Positions 17,640 to 26,976 of a stretch of 64,000 nucleotides of DNA are shown piece by piece (position 1 is the first letter of the stretch; every line of letters begins with the position of its first letter). A model generated the notes under the pieces. That model saw only the letters and a list, made by a program, of their open reading frames with translations. It made no database searches and was not told the DNA's origin. The DNA is from Polaromonas sp. (GTDB taxonomy: Bacteria > Pseudomonadota > Gammaproteobacteria > Burkholderiales > Burkholderiaceae_C): contig JAUXPP010000167.1 of the NCBI GenBank assembly GCA_030683705.1, forward strand, positions 49,811-113,810, read 5' to 3'. A program made the translations under genes and the position numbers.

Positions 17640-18608
17640 TTATGTGTATTGATAAGGTGGCCGTGCGCCACCCGCCTGCAAAATGCGGTCCAGAAGAACG
17701 TGAGTTTTCATGGCCTGATCAAGGCCAGGCATTATGATCAATCCCAGAGCCCAGTCGTGTGTGACCAAGTCCATGGCCGGAACAACAACGACTCCCTCTT
17801 CTTTCACTGTGTAGTCAGCACCGTATCGGTAGTTAGGTAAAGCGCTGTCTGGGTTACGTGAACTGATTTTCCAGCGCATGTCTGTGTAATCAACCTGCGC
17901 AAGGAAATGCGCGCCACGCACGGTCATCAGCACGTTTGCACTGCTGGCGGCCTCAAGACTTGCCATCAGGCGAGCTCTGGGGCCAGTGAGTACAAAATCG
18001 CCACCAAAATCGGTAAACTGCGCCCCGCGGCCACTGGCGACCCGCGTCGGTGACAACTCAGACCAAGTCACTTCGGGAATCTCGTCGCCCGACAGCGCCA
18101 GGAAAGTATCGAGATAATGAATGCCCATGCAACCGAGACCAATCGCGCCTCCGTTCAGTGTCACACTGAACCGGTCTTCCCGCGCGCAAAGCTCTGCCAG
18201 CTTGTGCAAATGTGGCCAGTGACGGCGTACAAAGTTGACCTGGGTGTTGCCAACAACGCCATTCGCAAGTGCCACCGCATGAAAATCCCGAACCTCGTCA
18301 GGGTCGGCTGACATTGGTTTTTCCAGCAAGATTCGAGCGGCTCTGCCATGACTTAAGAACTGCTTGAAGTTTTGCAAGCGGTTGACGGTGGTTTCTGCAA
18401 ATATGGCAACGTCAAAATTGCCGCCTGGAATTGCACTCGTAAAGCTGACTCGGTCTGCAGAAAGGTCGGCGGCGATCAACTCCTTTTTTACGGTCTCTTC
18501 CAGACCATCATTGATGTCATAGGCCGTGACAGAGAAACCGGCACGCACCAGGCCTTTAAGGTGTCGACGCCCCATGGCGCCGAGTGCGGATAGAAATGCT
18601 GTCTTCAT
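17640..18608 (-). CDS. Gfo/Idh/MocA-family oxidoreductase, second copy
   Basis: This 322-residue enzyme opens with AFLSALGAMGRRHLKGLV, a slightly unusual Rossmann loop (G-x-M-G). It has ILLEKPMSADPDEV at about residue 100 and a histidine-containing GCMGIHYLDTFLAL in the catalytic domain. It differs clearly from its neighbour, so this is not a recent duplication. It may act on the same sugar as a second redox step, or with the nonulosonate dehydrogenase nearby. No substrate can be assigned. Confidence 0.86.
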   Translation of the reverse strand: MKTAFLSALGAMGRRHLKGLVRAGFSVTAYDINDGLEETVKKELIAADLSADRVSFTSAIPGGNFDVAIFAETTVNRLQNFKQFLSHGRAARILLEKPMSADPDEVRDFHAVALANGVVGNTQVNFVRRHWPHLHKLAELCAREDRFSVTLNGGAIGLGCMGIHYLDTFLALSGDEIPEVTWSELSPTRVASGRGAQFTDFGGDFVLTGPRARLMASLEAASSANVLMTVRGAHFLAQVDYTDMRWKISSRNPDSALPNYRYGADYTVKEEGVVVVPAMDLVTHDWALGLIIMPGLDQAMKTHVLLDRILQAGGARPPYQYT

Positions 18609-18704
18609 AAACCTTCACTTGTGTCCGTCAGTTCGACTATTTGCGCCGTTCTTCAACTGCATCTTTTGTACCCATAGGCGAGGGAAAATTGATGCGATAC
18701 CACT

Positions 18705-20495
18705 CTAGTCAAGAAACGTTCGCGCCCAAAGTTCGAGGTTGATCCATTGCCAGATGAAAAAAGAGTTTTCCTGTTTTCCTGAAAGATACAGTTCATACGC
18801 CTGCGTAGCCTTGTGCGGATCGACCCAACCTCGCTCGAGAAAACTTTTAGATTGCAAAATCTTTCTGGCCAAATCCTGCCACCCGTTTGCCAACCACTCC
18901 CTCTGCGGCGATTGGACGGAACGCTTTGCGGCAAACGCAACCGTGGAAGATGCTCTTCTTGCAAGAAGCTTGCGAAAGAGCAGCTTGGAGCCCTGCGCAC
19001 CAAACAAAAATTCTTCAGGGATCCCGAAACCGAACTCAACCAGGCGATGATCCAGAAAAGGAACCCGCAACTCCCTGGCGTGCGCCATGGACACCCGGTC
19101 GTTAAACCGCAAGCCCCGCGGAATCTTGGCACGTAGCAGGTCATCTGCCGCCGCCTGTCGAACCGGGCTGGAAAATTTCGTCTGTGGAGCGTGAATGTGC
19201 GGCGTGCAGGCGCGCAACTGTGCGGTCATGGCCTCGGGCCGCAGCCCATCCGTTCCGTCGATCGATGCGCCGGCGCGTACTTGCTTTGGAGGCTCCTTCC
19301 AGAACGTCTCAAAATCTGCGGCCAGTCGCTGATGCTCAAGGGGCGATACCGCGCTGGCCACATAAATCTGGTGATAACGCTTGTAGCCCAAAAAAACCTC
19401 ATCAACGCCGTTGCCATCGAGCAGAACCGTCACGTTTTCGTCATTGGCCATCTGGTAGAGCGCGTTGTAACCGCAAACGGTGACGCCCCCAAAAGGCTCC
19501 GCCTGGGACCGTACGGTCTGCGGCAGGTAGGCGTTAATTTTTTCCAAATTGAGATTTGCAACATGCAGCGTTCCTCCTTGGGATACCTCTTCAACCCATG
19601 GGAGTTCGCTGTAACCCTCGTAGTCCTGAGTGAAAAGATGCGCATGCCCCAGTTCAGCAAGCGCTGTCCTCACCAGCATGGACGAATCAACACCGCCGGA
19701 AACGTTAAGGCCCACAGCGACATCTGAAACCAGGTGGGACCGCACCGCTTGCACGATCAGATCCTCTGTCCGGTCAAGCAGCTCGCTTTCGGAAGCGCCC
19801 GAGAGATCGGGGATGTGGTCAGTCAGGCTGTACCACTGTCGCTGCGACAAAGCGCCTGTTTTCAAATCGATCGTTTCCAGGCTGGCGGGTGCGACTGATT
19901 CAACGCCGGAAAAAAAGGTGTGTACGCCGTGGTCGTAAAGCCCATCCTGCAGATAGGTCAATATGGTGGAATTGTCAGCCTGGGTATTCGGCAAAAAACG
20001 CAGCAGGGGGGGGATTTCGCTTGCAAAGAAAAACGCGTCGCCCACTTTGACCCGATAGAGCGGCTTGATACCAAAGCGGTCCCGAACCAGTGTCAACTCA
20101 CCCGTTTGCGCATCATGGATGGCAAATGCAAACATGCCCACCAACTTGTCGAGGCATGCAGGGCCCCACAAGGACCAGGCAGCCATCAATACCTCCGTAT
20201 CGCTGCGAGTCCGCCATTGCCACCGTTCGCCGATTTCACCACGCAAAGCACGATAGTTGTAGATTTCACCATTGAATATGATGGTGTAGCGACGGCAGTG
20301 CGAAGTCATCGGCTGATTAGCCGTGTCCGCGACATCAATAACCTTAAGGCGTGCGTGACCAAGAAATACGCGGCCGTCAGCTTGGACGATATGACTACGC
20401 GCGTCTGGACCCCGGTGGTGCAAGTCTGCCAATCCCCTGATCAGCCAGTCAGCATTGACCCCACGGGGATCAAAAGCTCCAAGTATTCCGCACAC
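18705..20495 (-). CDS. Asparagine synthase-like glutamine amidotransferase
   Basis: The 596-residue protein has both AsnB domains: an N-terminal class II glutaminase (MCGILGAFDPRG with the nucleophilic Cys2, then LHHRGPD and FNGEIYNYRALR) and a C-terminal ATP-pyrophosphatase with the PP-loop NVSGGVDSSMLV. The start codon is GTG. In glycan loci these proteins commonly form carboxamides on uronic acids, as suggested for WbpS, rather than free asparagine. A second paralogue at 26970-28850 supports a glycan role. Confidence 0.9.
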   Translation of the reverse strand: MCGILGAFDPRGVNADWLIRGLADLHHRGPDARSHIVQADGRVFLGHARLKVIDVADTANQPMTSHCRRYTIIFNGEIYNYRALRGEIGERWQWRTRSDTEVLMAAWSLWGPACLDKLVGMFAFAIHDAQTGELTLVRDRFGIKPLYRVKVGDAFFFASEIPPLLRFLPNTQADNSTILTYLQDGLYDHGVHTFFSGVESVAPASLETIDLKTGALSQRQWYSLTDHIPDLSGASESELLDRTEDLIVQAVRSHLVSDVAVGLNVSGGVDSSMLVRTALAELGHAHLFTQDYEGYSELPWVEEVSQGGTLHVANLNLEKINAYLPQTVRSQAEPFGGVTVCGYNALYQMANDENVTVLLDGNGVDEVFLGYKRYHQIYVASAVSPLEHQRLAADFETFWKEPPKQVRAGASIDGTDGLRPEAMTAQLRACTPHIHAPQTKFSSPVRQAAADDLLRAKIPRGLRFNDRVSMAHARELRVPFLDHRLVEFGFGIPEEFLFGAQGSKLLFRKLLARRASSTVAFAAKRSVQSPQREWLANGWQDLARKILQSKSFLERGWVDPHKATQAYELYLSGKQENSFFIWQWINLELWARTFLD

Positions 20496-20642
20496 GTTTT
20501 TAGCCTTTTTTGTTTCTGAAATGCTGGAAACTCACAACGCATCAGTTGAAAAACTTGCAAGCATCAGGCGGATCGCTGAAAAAACGACAAGCTCTGAAAA
20601 GGAAGCGCACGGCGCTCGAGATGAAAATAGAAAATACTCATT

Positions 20643-21395
20643 TCATGTTGCTTCAAGGCAGTCGCCTGTCAGAGCCTTCCTGAGAGGGGCAATCCCGCAC
20701 TTGGCTATTGCATGAAGAATCGAGTATTTAAGATCCTGTCCAATTGCTGCCCGACCAATCGCGTAGCTTATTTTTCGCAGCTCGATACGCTCACTTTTAA
20801 ACAACTCTTCATCTTGGTAGTCATCCGCACCTTGCCCGCACAGATAAATGTCAGACTTAAACAACCGGCAACGTCGAATCAATCGCTCGTTACTTTTGAA
20901 TGCATCCAGCCCCAATTCTGTCCCTCGATAAGTTGGCGTTCTTATTCCAAGCAGAGATGCAATATGGGAAATCATATGAATATTCAGATCTGCAACCGTG
21001 ACGCAATTCACGTAGGCTTTCTCGAATTCCGTAATGACTGGCGCGATCTCAGAAAAATACGGAAGACCCGAGAGATTCAGAGTCAAAGTCTTTTGAATCT
21101 TGCGCAAGGTTGCCTCGTCGCGAACGTACAATTTGTCCGCAATTCGTTGATCATTCCCCTTCTGCACGGGAAGTGTCACGTAGCCAGACTCGCTACCTAA
21201 AAGTATCTCCACCCGATTGACATAAGACTGTTTTGTATATTGCACGTCCTCGGAAAACACAAAAATGTCTGCTTTGGACATTTTTTCGAAATAGCCAAAC
21301 CAAGGAAAGAAGTTTGGCTGATGCCCAGAGACTACTGGGCCACCGGCAGCCGGGATCAGTGCTGTTTTTGGGGACCTACCTGAACACGTATTCAT
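20643..21395 (-). CDS. WbqC-like family protein
   Basis: The WbqC family occurs in polysaccharide loci and is thought to be involved in N-acyl or amino-sugar modification, though its activity is poorly defined. The 250-residue protein has the diagnostic SGHQPNFFPWFGYFEKMSKA near residue 23, then FSEDVQYTKQSYVNR. It overlaps the upstream methyltransferase by 20 bases. The roughly 20-residue N-terminal extension before the motif may reflect a start that is too early. Confidence 0.85.
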   Translation of the reverse strand: MNTCSGRSPKTALIPAAGGPVVSGHQPNFFPWFGYFEKMSKADIFVFSEDVQYTKQSYVNRVEILLGSESGYVTLPVQKGNDQRIADKLYVRDEATLRKIQKTLTLNLSGLPYFSEIAPVITEFEKAYVNCVTVADLNIHMISHIASLLGIRTPTYRGTELGLDAFKSNERLIRRCRLFKSDIYLCGQGADDYQDEELFKSERIELRKISYAIGRAAIGQDLKYSILHAIAKCGIAPLRKALTGDCLEAT

Positions 21396-22173
21396 TGCAC
21401 CCCATCCGTCCAGCGCATGTGCGCAACTTTTTTAGCTCGAGTCCCCGCGGCAGAAAAAACTCAAGAACCACCTCGGGTTTTGCGACCTCAAATGGGTACC
21501 CTCCTAGCCAATCCAGCATGTCGTGCCACATCGACATCCCGCGCTCTAACTGGAGCCGCCCAAGCAATAGTCGTACAGCAAAGCGCAAAAGTAGCAAATA
21601 GGGAGCGTGAAGCAAAATCAGAAATGGTCGGGACAAGGGGACCCGGTTAAACAACTTCTTCACGAGTGTCCAGTATCGACTGATTACACCTTGATCGTTG
21701 TAAATCGCGATAAACAGCGCTCCACCCGGCCGCAGTGCATTTGCCGCATTTGCAAATGCCTCCACCATATTTCCGGTGTGATGCAGCACCCCCCATGAGT
21801 ACACGATATCGAATTGACCAAGTCCCTTGACGTAGTCGGCGTCAAGAACTGACCCCTCATCAATTCGCCAATCCACGTCTCCCTCACGATATCGACGCTT
21901 CATTTCTCGGGTGCACGCAACCGATGCCGGATCGTAGTCGAACGAATATACCTTCGCCCCCAGACGCCTTGCGGCGAGCGAAAACAAGCCACTGCCAGAG
22001 CCGATATCGAGAAAGACCTTGTCTGTCAAAGACTCCACATCGAGCATCTGTCGGAGAGTGGCCTCGGCCTCACGAATACGATCTTCGTCAACTACCGATA
22101 GAAAGCGGTTCCAGTTCTCACCAAATTGAAAGCGTTCACCAGACTTCACCTCGGATGAGTGATCAGGACTCAT
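21376..22173 (-). CDS. Class I SAM-dependent methyltransferase
   Basis: The 265-residue enzyme has the SAM loop FLDIGSGSGLFSLAARRLGA near residue 55 and the acidic YSFDYDP, then FDIVYSWGVLHHTGNM. A hydrophobic helix-rich insertion (about 175-200) may bind membrane lipid or a lipid-linked glycan. It is encoded between the CgeB-like transferase and wbqC, and overlaps the latter. The target is probably a glycan hydroxyl. Confidence 0.85.
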   Translation of the reverse strand: MSPDHSSEVKSGERFQFGENWNRFLSVVDEDRIREAEATLRQMLDVESLTDKVFLDIGSGSGLFSLAARRLGAKVYSFDYDPASVACTREMKRRYREGDVDWRIDEGSVLDADYVKGLGQFDIVYSWGVLHHTGNMVEAFANAANALRPGGALFIAIYNDQGVISRYWTLVKKLFNRVPLSRPFLILLHAPYLLLLRFAVRLLLGRLQLERGMSMWHDMLDWLGGYPFEVAKPEVVLEFFLPRGLELKKLRTCAGRMGCNEYVFR

Positions 22174-22181
22174 TTTTTTCC

Positions 22182-23387
22182 TTAACTAGCTTTTAATTTT
22201 TTTGAGACCACAGTGAACGAGCCCTCTTTCCACGAGCCGCTTTCATAAGCACCCTGCTTTATGGCCTCCAAACAAGCGCGCAATTGCTCAGCCCGGGCAC
22301 GCAAGGAATGCTTCTCAAAAACAAGCTTTCTGCCAGCCGCAGCGATCGCCTGGGCGCGATCAATGTCCGCGCCAAACATCTGCAGTATGTCCGGCAGATT
22401 AGCAGGATCCGCATTAATGTAATGCTCGCCATCCCTAAAACCAATTTCAGAGAACCCAAGGGGCGGAGAACAAATCATCATTGCACCAGCAGCCGGAATC
22501 TCGAAGAATTTTCTGATGGGGATACCGAAAGCACCCCGGGCTGTGTACACGAAACGGGTGTCAATGAGGTCACGAAAAAAAAAGAGATTAAAAAGCTTAA
22601 GGGGAACAAATCTGCCAAAAACAGGCAATCCGATTCGATTGGCTAATCGAAACCCATTGAAAATCCCCTTGGTGGAAAGCCGGATCCCCTTCTCTTTAAG
22701 TGCTGCGACAGCCTGCCGCCGAAGAACATATTCAACACCTGGAATTGAAACACTGGCAGTACGCGCAGAAAGCCCCCGAAATGAAAATTCAGAATCGGCA
22801 ATAAAATGCAAGGCCGTTACGATCCGATCGGGGTGCGCCGTCGTGAAATCCGCCCAAGCGTTTGAGATACGGTCCTTTTTTCGAACAAAATGCGCCTCCT
22901 GATTCGCCCAGCGGGGTAGCTGTTCAAGGCGGGTTGCGAATGTTGAATCTGGTGCAATCACATGCAGTCCAAATTTCTCCAGCCTTTCGATGTGATTACC
23001 AGTGCAACCATAGTAATCGAGGGTAACCAAGCAGGCAAAACGCAGCGGGATCGGCGTCAAAGGCACAGCAGCCAATACATCGTCGAAATACTTCACCAAG
23101 TCATTCGGCGACGAGGCGAGAGCGGTGAAACGCTTGGCATATTTGGCTGCGGCCAAGGTATCCTCTGAAGAACGGGAGAACAAGGGGACATTCGGCCCGA
23201 GCACCAAGGCATCGTAAGGACCTGTTTGATCTATAAATCGCAGCAGCCCCTGTGAAAGCTGTGCCTCGGAGACGAACCCAGGCCCGTAGAAGCAAATGTC
23301 ATCTACGGCTGCTGCCACCAAGGTTGACATCAAGGTGTTGGTCGGGTTCAGCGAATGAAGATGCGCGTCGGTATAAAGAATCTTCAT
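22182..23387 (-). CDS. Glycosyltransferase, CgeB/YkvP-like
   Basis: This protein of 401 residues shows a C-terminal GT-B donor domain with YTARGAFGIPIRKFFEIPA and GFSEIGFRDGEHYIN, the motif pattern of the CgeB and YkvP group. I start it at the ATG at 23387, with AGGAG upstream; a TTG at 23417 overlaps the previous gene and is less likely. It is AT-rich compared with the flanks of the locus. Donor and acceptor are unknown. Confidence 0.8.
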   Translation of the reverse strand: MKILYTDAHLHSLNPTNTLMSTLVAAAVDDICFYGPGFVSEAQLSQGLLRFIDQTGPYDALVLGPNVPLFSRSSEDTLAAAKYAKRFTALASSPNDLVKYFDDVLAAVPLTPIPLRFACLVTLDYYGCTGNHIERLEKFGLHVIAPDSTFATRLEQLPRWANQEAHFVRKKDRISNAWADFTTAHPDRIVTALHFIADSEFSFRGLSARTASVSIPGVEYVLRRQAVAALKEKGIRLSTKGIFNGFRLANRIGLPVFGRFVPLKLFNLFFFRDLIDTRFVYTARGAFGIPIRKFFEIPAAGAMMICSPPLGFSEIGFRDGEHYINADPANLPDILQMFGADIDRAQAIAAAGRKLVFEKHSLRARAEQLRACLEAIKQGAYESGSWKEGSFTVVSKKLKAS

Positions 23388-23413
23388 ATCAGCCGATTCG
23401 CTCCTGCAGAATT

Positions 23414-24160
23414 TCAATAATTAGGACGGCCAAACTGAGCCACATCGCCGTCATACTCAGAGCCAACTCGACGGGAGCGACCATCAATGCAAAGCTGAAC
23501 ACGCTGCCTTGGGCGTAACGGCTCAGCAGTCCACCATTCAGGGTGAGTCAAGGCGTACAGGCGTTCAATAGAGGGATCATTCACCAAGTCCATCAAACGC
23601 TCGTGGCGCCAGACTCCATTACTATCAGAACAATACCTAAAGCCCTGGACCAACATTGGTGCAGATGCATTAATCAGATTAGCATGGCGACGGTTACTCA
23701 ATGCTGCTCCACTTTGCGCCGTCGGATTGTGAAGTGAAAAACAGTCGATCGGTCTGCCAATTAAGCCGGACAAGAGGTTCTTTTCATTTATCAGACCTGC
23801 TTCAAGCACCGCCATATTTCCACTGTAAACACTGGCGTCAAAATGCAGTCCTATCCTGTGCCCAAGGGACGAAATTTTCTTTATCAACGCAGTAACAGAA
23901 GGCTCGCACGGGTTATAAAACCGCGAGCCCAACATCACGAAATAATCTGCACTAACACCTGAAGCAGCCTCGATTTCAGCCATTTTCAACGCTCGATGCG
24001 GAGACATATCGATGTCATGGCGCCAAATGGCGACGCGGCCCTGGTCGGCAACATCATCAAATCTGATGAACCTGAAACGCGCCATGGCAGCATTCAAAAG
24101 ATGGGCGTACCCAACCTCGGTGAAGTCTTCAATGGCCAGATCGGCGTCCATTCCGTTCAT
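23414..24160 (-). CDS. Polysaccharide deacetylase-like protein
   Basis: The 248-residue protein has AIWRHDIDMSPHRALKMA, resembling the first motif of NodB-type deacetylases where an Asp pair binds metal, and HRIGLHFDASVYSG further on. The family is divergent, so the call is at fold level. It could remove an N-acetyl group from a sugar in the locus, or have lost activity. It lies between the GH43-like protein and the CgeB-like transferase. Confidence 0.7.
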   Translation of the reverse strand: MNGMDADLAIEDFTEVGYAHLLNAAMARFRFIRFDDVADQGRVAIWRHDIDMSPHRALKMAEIEAASGVSADYFVMLGSRFYNPCEPSVTALIKKISSLGHRIGLHFDASVYSGNMAVLEAGLINEKNLLSGLIGRPIDCFSLHNPTAQSGAALSNRRHANLINASAPMLVQGFRYCSDSNGVWRHERLMDLVNDPSIERLYALTHPEWWTAEPLRPRQRVQLCIDGRSRRVGSEYDGDVAQFGRPNY

Positions 24161-24256
24161 CGTCGTTGCACATGTGTTTGTTCGACTCGGCTGATTGATT
24201 TCACCTTCAGCCGGAATGAGAGTCCCTTCTTCGTACAGACAAGTGTAGCCTGCGAT

Positions 24257-25171
24257 TCATTCGGACCAGACGGCAACACCAAATCCGTTTTTTCCAAAAC
24301 CGTCCCCGTTGTAGACCATGTAGCGAGCCTTGGCGAACTCAAATACGCAGGGATAACAGATCATGTCGCGCGATTGATCATCATCTGCGTCAATGCCTGC
24401 CATCGCATCGTTCCGCCGCCAGGACTGGCCATCGTTGGACTCGGCATAACCAATCCTATATTTCCCAATTTTGGCGCTCACAAATGAGAACCACATTTTA
24501 TAGTTTTCATCTGTAAGCTTGGTGACCCAGGAGCGCGCAATATTTGTTTCTCCAGGTGCATAGTCAATTGCCACCTTACCATCACGCCGCCAGTCAATGC
24601 CGTTTTGAGATTCTGCGCATTTGATGTGGTAGTGCGACTGAAGAGTCCCGTCAGCCTTGCGTGACCAAGCCGTGCCTGATACATAGGTCATACGCCAGAT
24701 ACCATTGTCAATATAGACGTGCGGCGAAGTAACGAGACAAGGGTCATGAACGCTGCGGGACATGATTGGCGCCACTGAGTGCTTGACGAAGTGCTCGCCG
24801 TCTTCGCTAACCGCGAGTCCAACGGAGGCATAGAACATAGGGGCCTCAGCGCCCTGGTTCCAGCCAATGTAGTACATGAAGTATTTTTGATTGTGCTTAA
24901 CGATGGAAGCAGGAAATACGCCATGCTCATCGAAGGTGCCAATATCACCCGGCGTCAGCACAGGTTGCTCTGAATATGTGGAAAAACTCACTCGCTCACC
25001 ATCAAGCGCCAAGTCCACAAAATCCACACTCGAATGCTGCGACACATTCCTCGCTGCAAAAAACACCCTCACTTTATTTCCCAGAACAAGTGCAGTAGGC
25101 AACTGAGCATGAGAGTGCGCCCGCTTGGGCCTACCTTCTGGCAAGGAATAAAACCCAATTTTTTTCCACAT
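24257..25171 (-). CDS. Five-bladed-propeller glycosidase-like protein (GH43-like)
   Basis: This 304-residue protein repeats propeller-type blades such as FFAARNVSQHSS, SIVKHNQKYFMYYIGWNQ and GIWRMTYVSGTAWS, each with the aromatic-rich outer strand seen in GH43 and GH32-type folds. It has no signal peptide, so it acts in the cytoplasm if made. Such proteins sit in several O-antigen and sialic acid loci without known activity. It may hydrolyse or transfer on a nucleotide sugar intermediate, or be a binding protein. The catalytic acids cannot be assigned from sequence alone. Confidence 0.72.
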   Translation of the reverse strand: MWKKIGFYSLPEGRPKRAHSHAQLPTALVLGNKVRVFFAARNVSQHSSVDFVDLALDGERVSFSTYSEQPVLTPGDIGTFDEHGVFPASIVKHNQKYFMYYIGWNQGAEAPMFYASVGLAVSEDGEHFVKHSVAPIMSRSVHDPCLVTSPHVYIDNGIWRMTYVSGTAWSRKADGTLQSHYHIKCAESQNGIDWRRDGKVAIDYAPGETNIARSWVTKLTDENYKMWFSFVSAKIGKYRIGYAESNDGQSWRRNDAMAGIDADDDQSRDMICYPCVFEFAKARYMVYNGDGFGKNGFGVAVWSE

Positions 25172-25249
25172 AAATGATCAATATCTTTCTTGACAGTGGT
25201 CGTACAAATCCGCAATTGCGCCGGATAGCCTACTCAGCAGGCATCAGCT

Positions 25250-25912
25250 TCAAAATTTCAGTTTATTGCTTGGCACGCGATGCGCTTCTGTACCCTCAGG
25301 GACATATACCCCGCGGAATATCGTGTCCTTCATGATTAAGGCATCGGCCCCAATCAAAGACTCATCGAGAACTTTGACGCCGTCGCGAAGAGTGGCGTTG
25401 ACGCCGATAAAGACGTTATTCCCAATTTCGCATGAACCCGAGATAACTGCATGGGAAGCGATGAAGCAATGCTCACCTACTTTGCCATGGTGGCCAATAT
25501 GATTTCCTGACCAAAGAATCGTATTGTTTCCGATGGACGTGAACGGCTGAATCGTGTTGTCTTCGAAGATAAACACATTGTCTCCCAGCGTGGTCGATGG
25601 CCAAATATTCACATCGGGATGAACAAACGTTGTGCAGGTATAGCCGAAGCTTTTAACCTGATCGTATGCTGCTTGGCGCAGCTTGTTCATTTTTCTGTAA
25701 CCTATGGCGACAAACACATCGTAAGAATCCGGTGGGCATTTCTTTGTCAGCGTTTCCAATTCATAAAGGGGGCACCCATAAATGACTTCAGTCTTCTTGA
25801 ATTCTGCATGGCAGGCGAATCCCTCGACACGGTAGTCCGTATATTTTTCAAAATAAACTCTCGCCACTTCGGCAAAAAGCCCCGCACCAACAATGACTAG
25901 TTTCTTCTTCAT
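25250..25912 (-). CDS. NeuD/PglD-family sugar acetyltransferase
   Basis: The protein of 220 residues has an N-terminal Rossmann-like part (KLVIVGAGLFAEVARVYFE) and a C-terminal left-handed beta-helix with GNHIGHHGKVGEHCFIASH, where the His pair is the catalytic base of the PglD group. NeuD acetylates sialic acid and PglD acetylates UDP-4-amino sugars. Given the neu operon nearby, N- or O-acetylation of a nonulosonate precursor is likely. It begins 20 bp after the FemAB-like gene. Confidence 0.85.
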   Translation of the reverse strand: MKKKLVIVGAGLFAEVARVYFEKYTDYRVEGFACHAEFKKTEVIYGCPLYELETLTKKCPPDSYDVFVAIGYRKMNKLRQAAYDQVKSFGYTCTTFVHPDVNIWPSTTLGDNVFIFEDNTIQPFTSIGNNTILWSGNHIGHHGKVGEHCFIASHAVISGSCEIGNNVFIGVNATLRDGVKVLDESLIGADALIMKDTIFRGVYVPEGTEAHRVPSNKLKF

Positions 25913-25932
25913 TTCTGGATTTTCCCGATTTG

Positions 25933-26976
25933 TCAGGCAGCTACCAATCCGTCAAACGGTAAGACATAAAAGCCTTCATAGTGCTTTAAAAGGGCGTCTT
26001 TGCTTTGCATGCGTACGTCAGCTCTAAATACACGCGTGAAGTAATAGTATGGATACTCTGTCGTTCCCCAGCGCTTTTTGAAGTCATACACGCCACCTTG
26101 ACTGAGCCAGGTACCGCCCCAATTCCAATTGATATACCCCCGTCGAATGGAATCCTGCATCGCTTGATAGATGATCAGTGAGAGCGCTTGCGTGTTCCGA
26201 AATTCTTCAAGTACGACGGGCGTGAAATACTCAACGGTCCGATTGAAGTTAAATAGCAAAAGCGCCGCCACCGCCTCGTCCCCTTTCTTGGCGAGATAAA
26301 TTGACCAGTCGTCGGGCGACATCGTGTCGCGCACCAGGGAAAAAAAAGACGACCTCTTCGCTATCCCCCCAATAGCTTGCATATTTTTTACATGCGTGTC
26401 ATACAAGAAACTCATGGCCTGAGAATCCTGGCGGCGCTCCACGACGATACCGTCGCGCATAGCTCTTCGGATATTTCGTGGTCTTGGATCATCAAACGAT
26501 TTCAGTAACCCTTCCGGGTCTATGCCCGGAATGAAGTGAGTTATCTGCCCAATCCTTTCATCCAGGAAATCGTGATGAGCGTGTAGTCTGTAAAAATCGG
26601 CATCCTCCTCCAGAGGATTCGTGATGACCGTTGCACTTGCACTGCCAGCCTTGGCCGCCATCTCAAAAAATGCGTCGAGCAATACGGCCTTAGCCTCGTC
26701 ATCCTTGCTTTGTTGAATTACTGCACCATTGCTTCCATAGTAAGCCAGGGAGTTGTACACGGGCCCAAGGTATCCGTCCCTCCACATGAAGGGCAACACT
26801 CCGACAATAGCGCCATCGCGAACCGCTTCAAGCCATCCTCCTTGCGCAACAAGATGGCGCGACACCAAGCTCATAAAACGCGGACTGGCGTAAATGAGCG
26901 AATTGGGGCATCCGTTGAGAAAAGCCAGCAGGCCCGGCTCTTCCATTTCACAGGCAGTACAACGTATTGTCAGCAC
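25933..26976 (-). CDS. FemAB/GNAT-like acyltransferase
   Basis: This 347-residue protein has two GNAT-like halves; the second shows AVAALLLFNFNRTVEYFTP and INWNWGGTWLSQGGVYDFKK, matching the FemAB-like group seen in polysaccharide loci. Such enzymes transfer amino acids or acyl groups onto sugar amines. It starts with GTG and overlaps the preceding asparagine synthase gene by seven bases, so it is coupled to it. A tRNA- or acyl-carrier-dependent donor is possible but not shown. Confidence 0.82.
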   Translation of the reverse strand: MLTIRCTACEMEEPGLLAFLNGCPNSLIYASPRFMSLVSRHLVAQGGWLEAVRDGAIVGVLPFMWRDGYLGPVYNSLAYYGSNGAVIQQSKDDEAKAVLLDAFFEMAAKAGSASATVITNPLEEDADFYRLHAHHDFLDERIGQITHFIPGIDPEGLLKSFDDPRPRNIRRAMRDGIVVERRQDSQAMSFLYDTHVKNMQAIGGIAKRSSFFSLVRDTMSPDDWSIYLAKKGDEAVAALLLFNFNRTVEYFTPVVLEEFRNTQALSLIIYQAMQDSIRRGYINWNWGGTWLSQGGVYDFKKRWGTTEYPYYYFTRVFRADVRMQSKDALLKHYEGFYVLPFDGLVAA

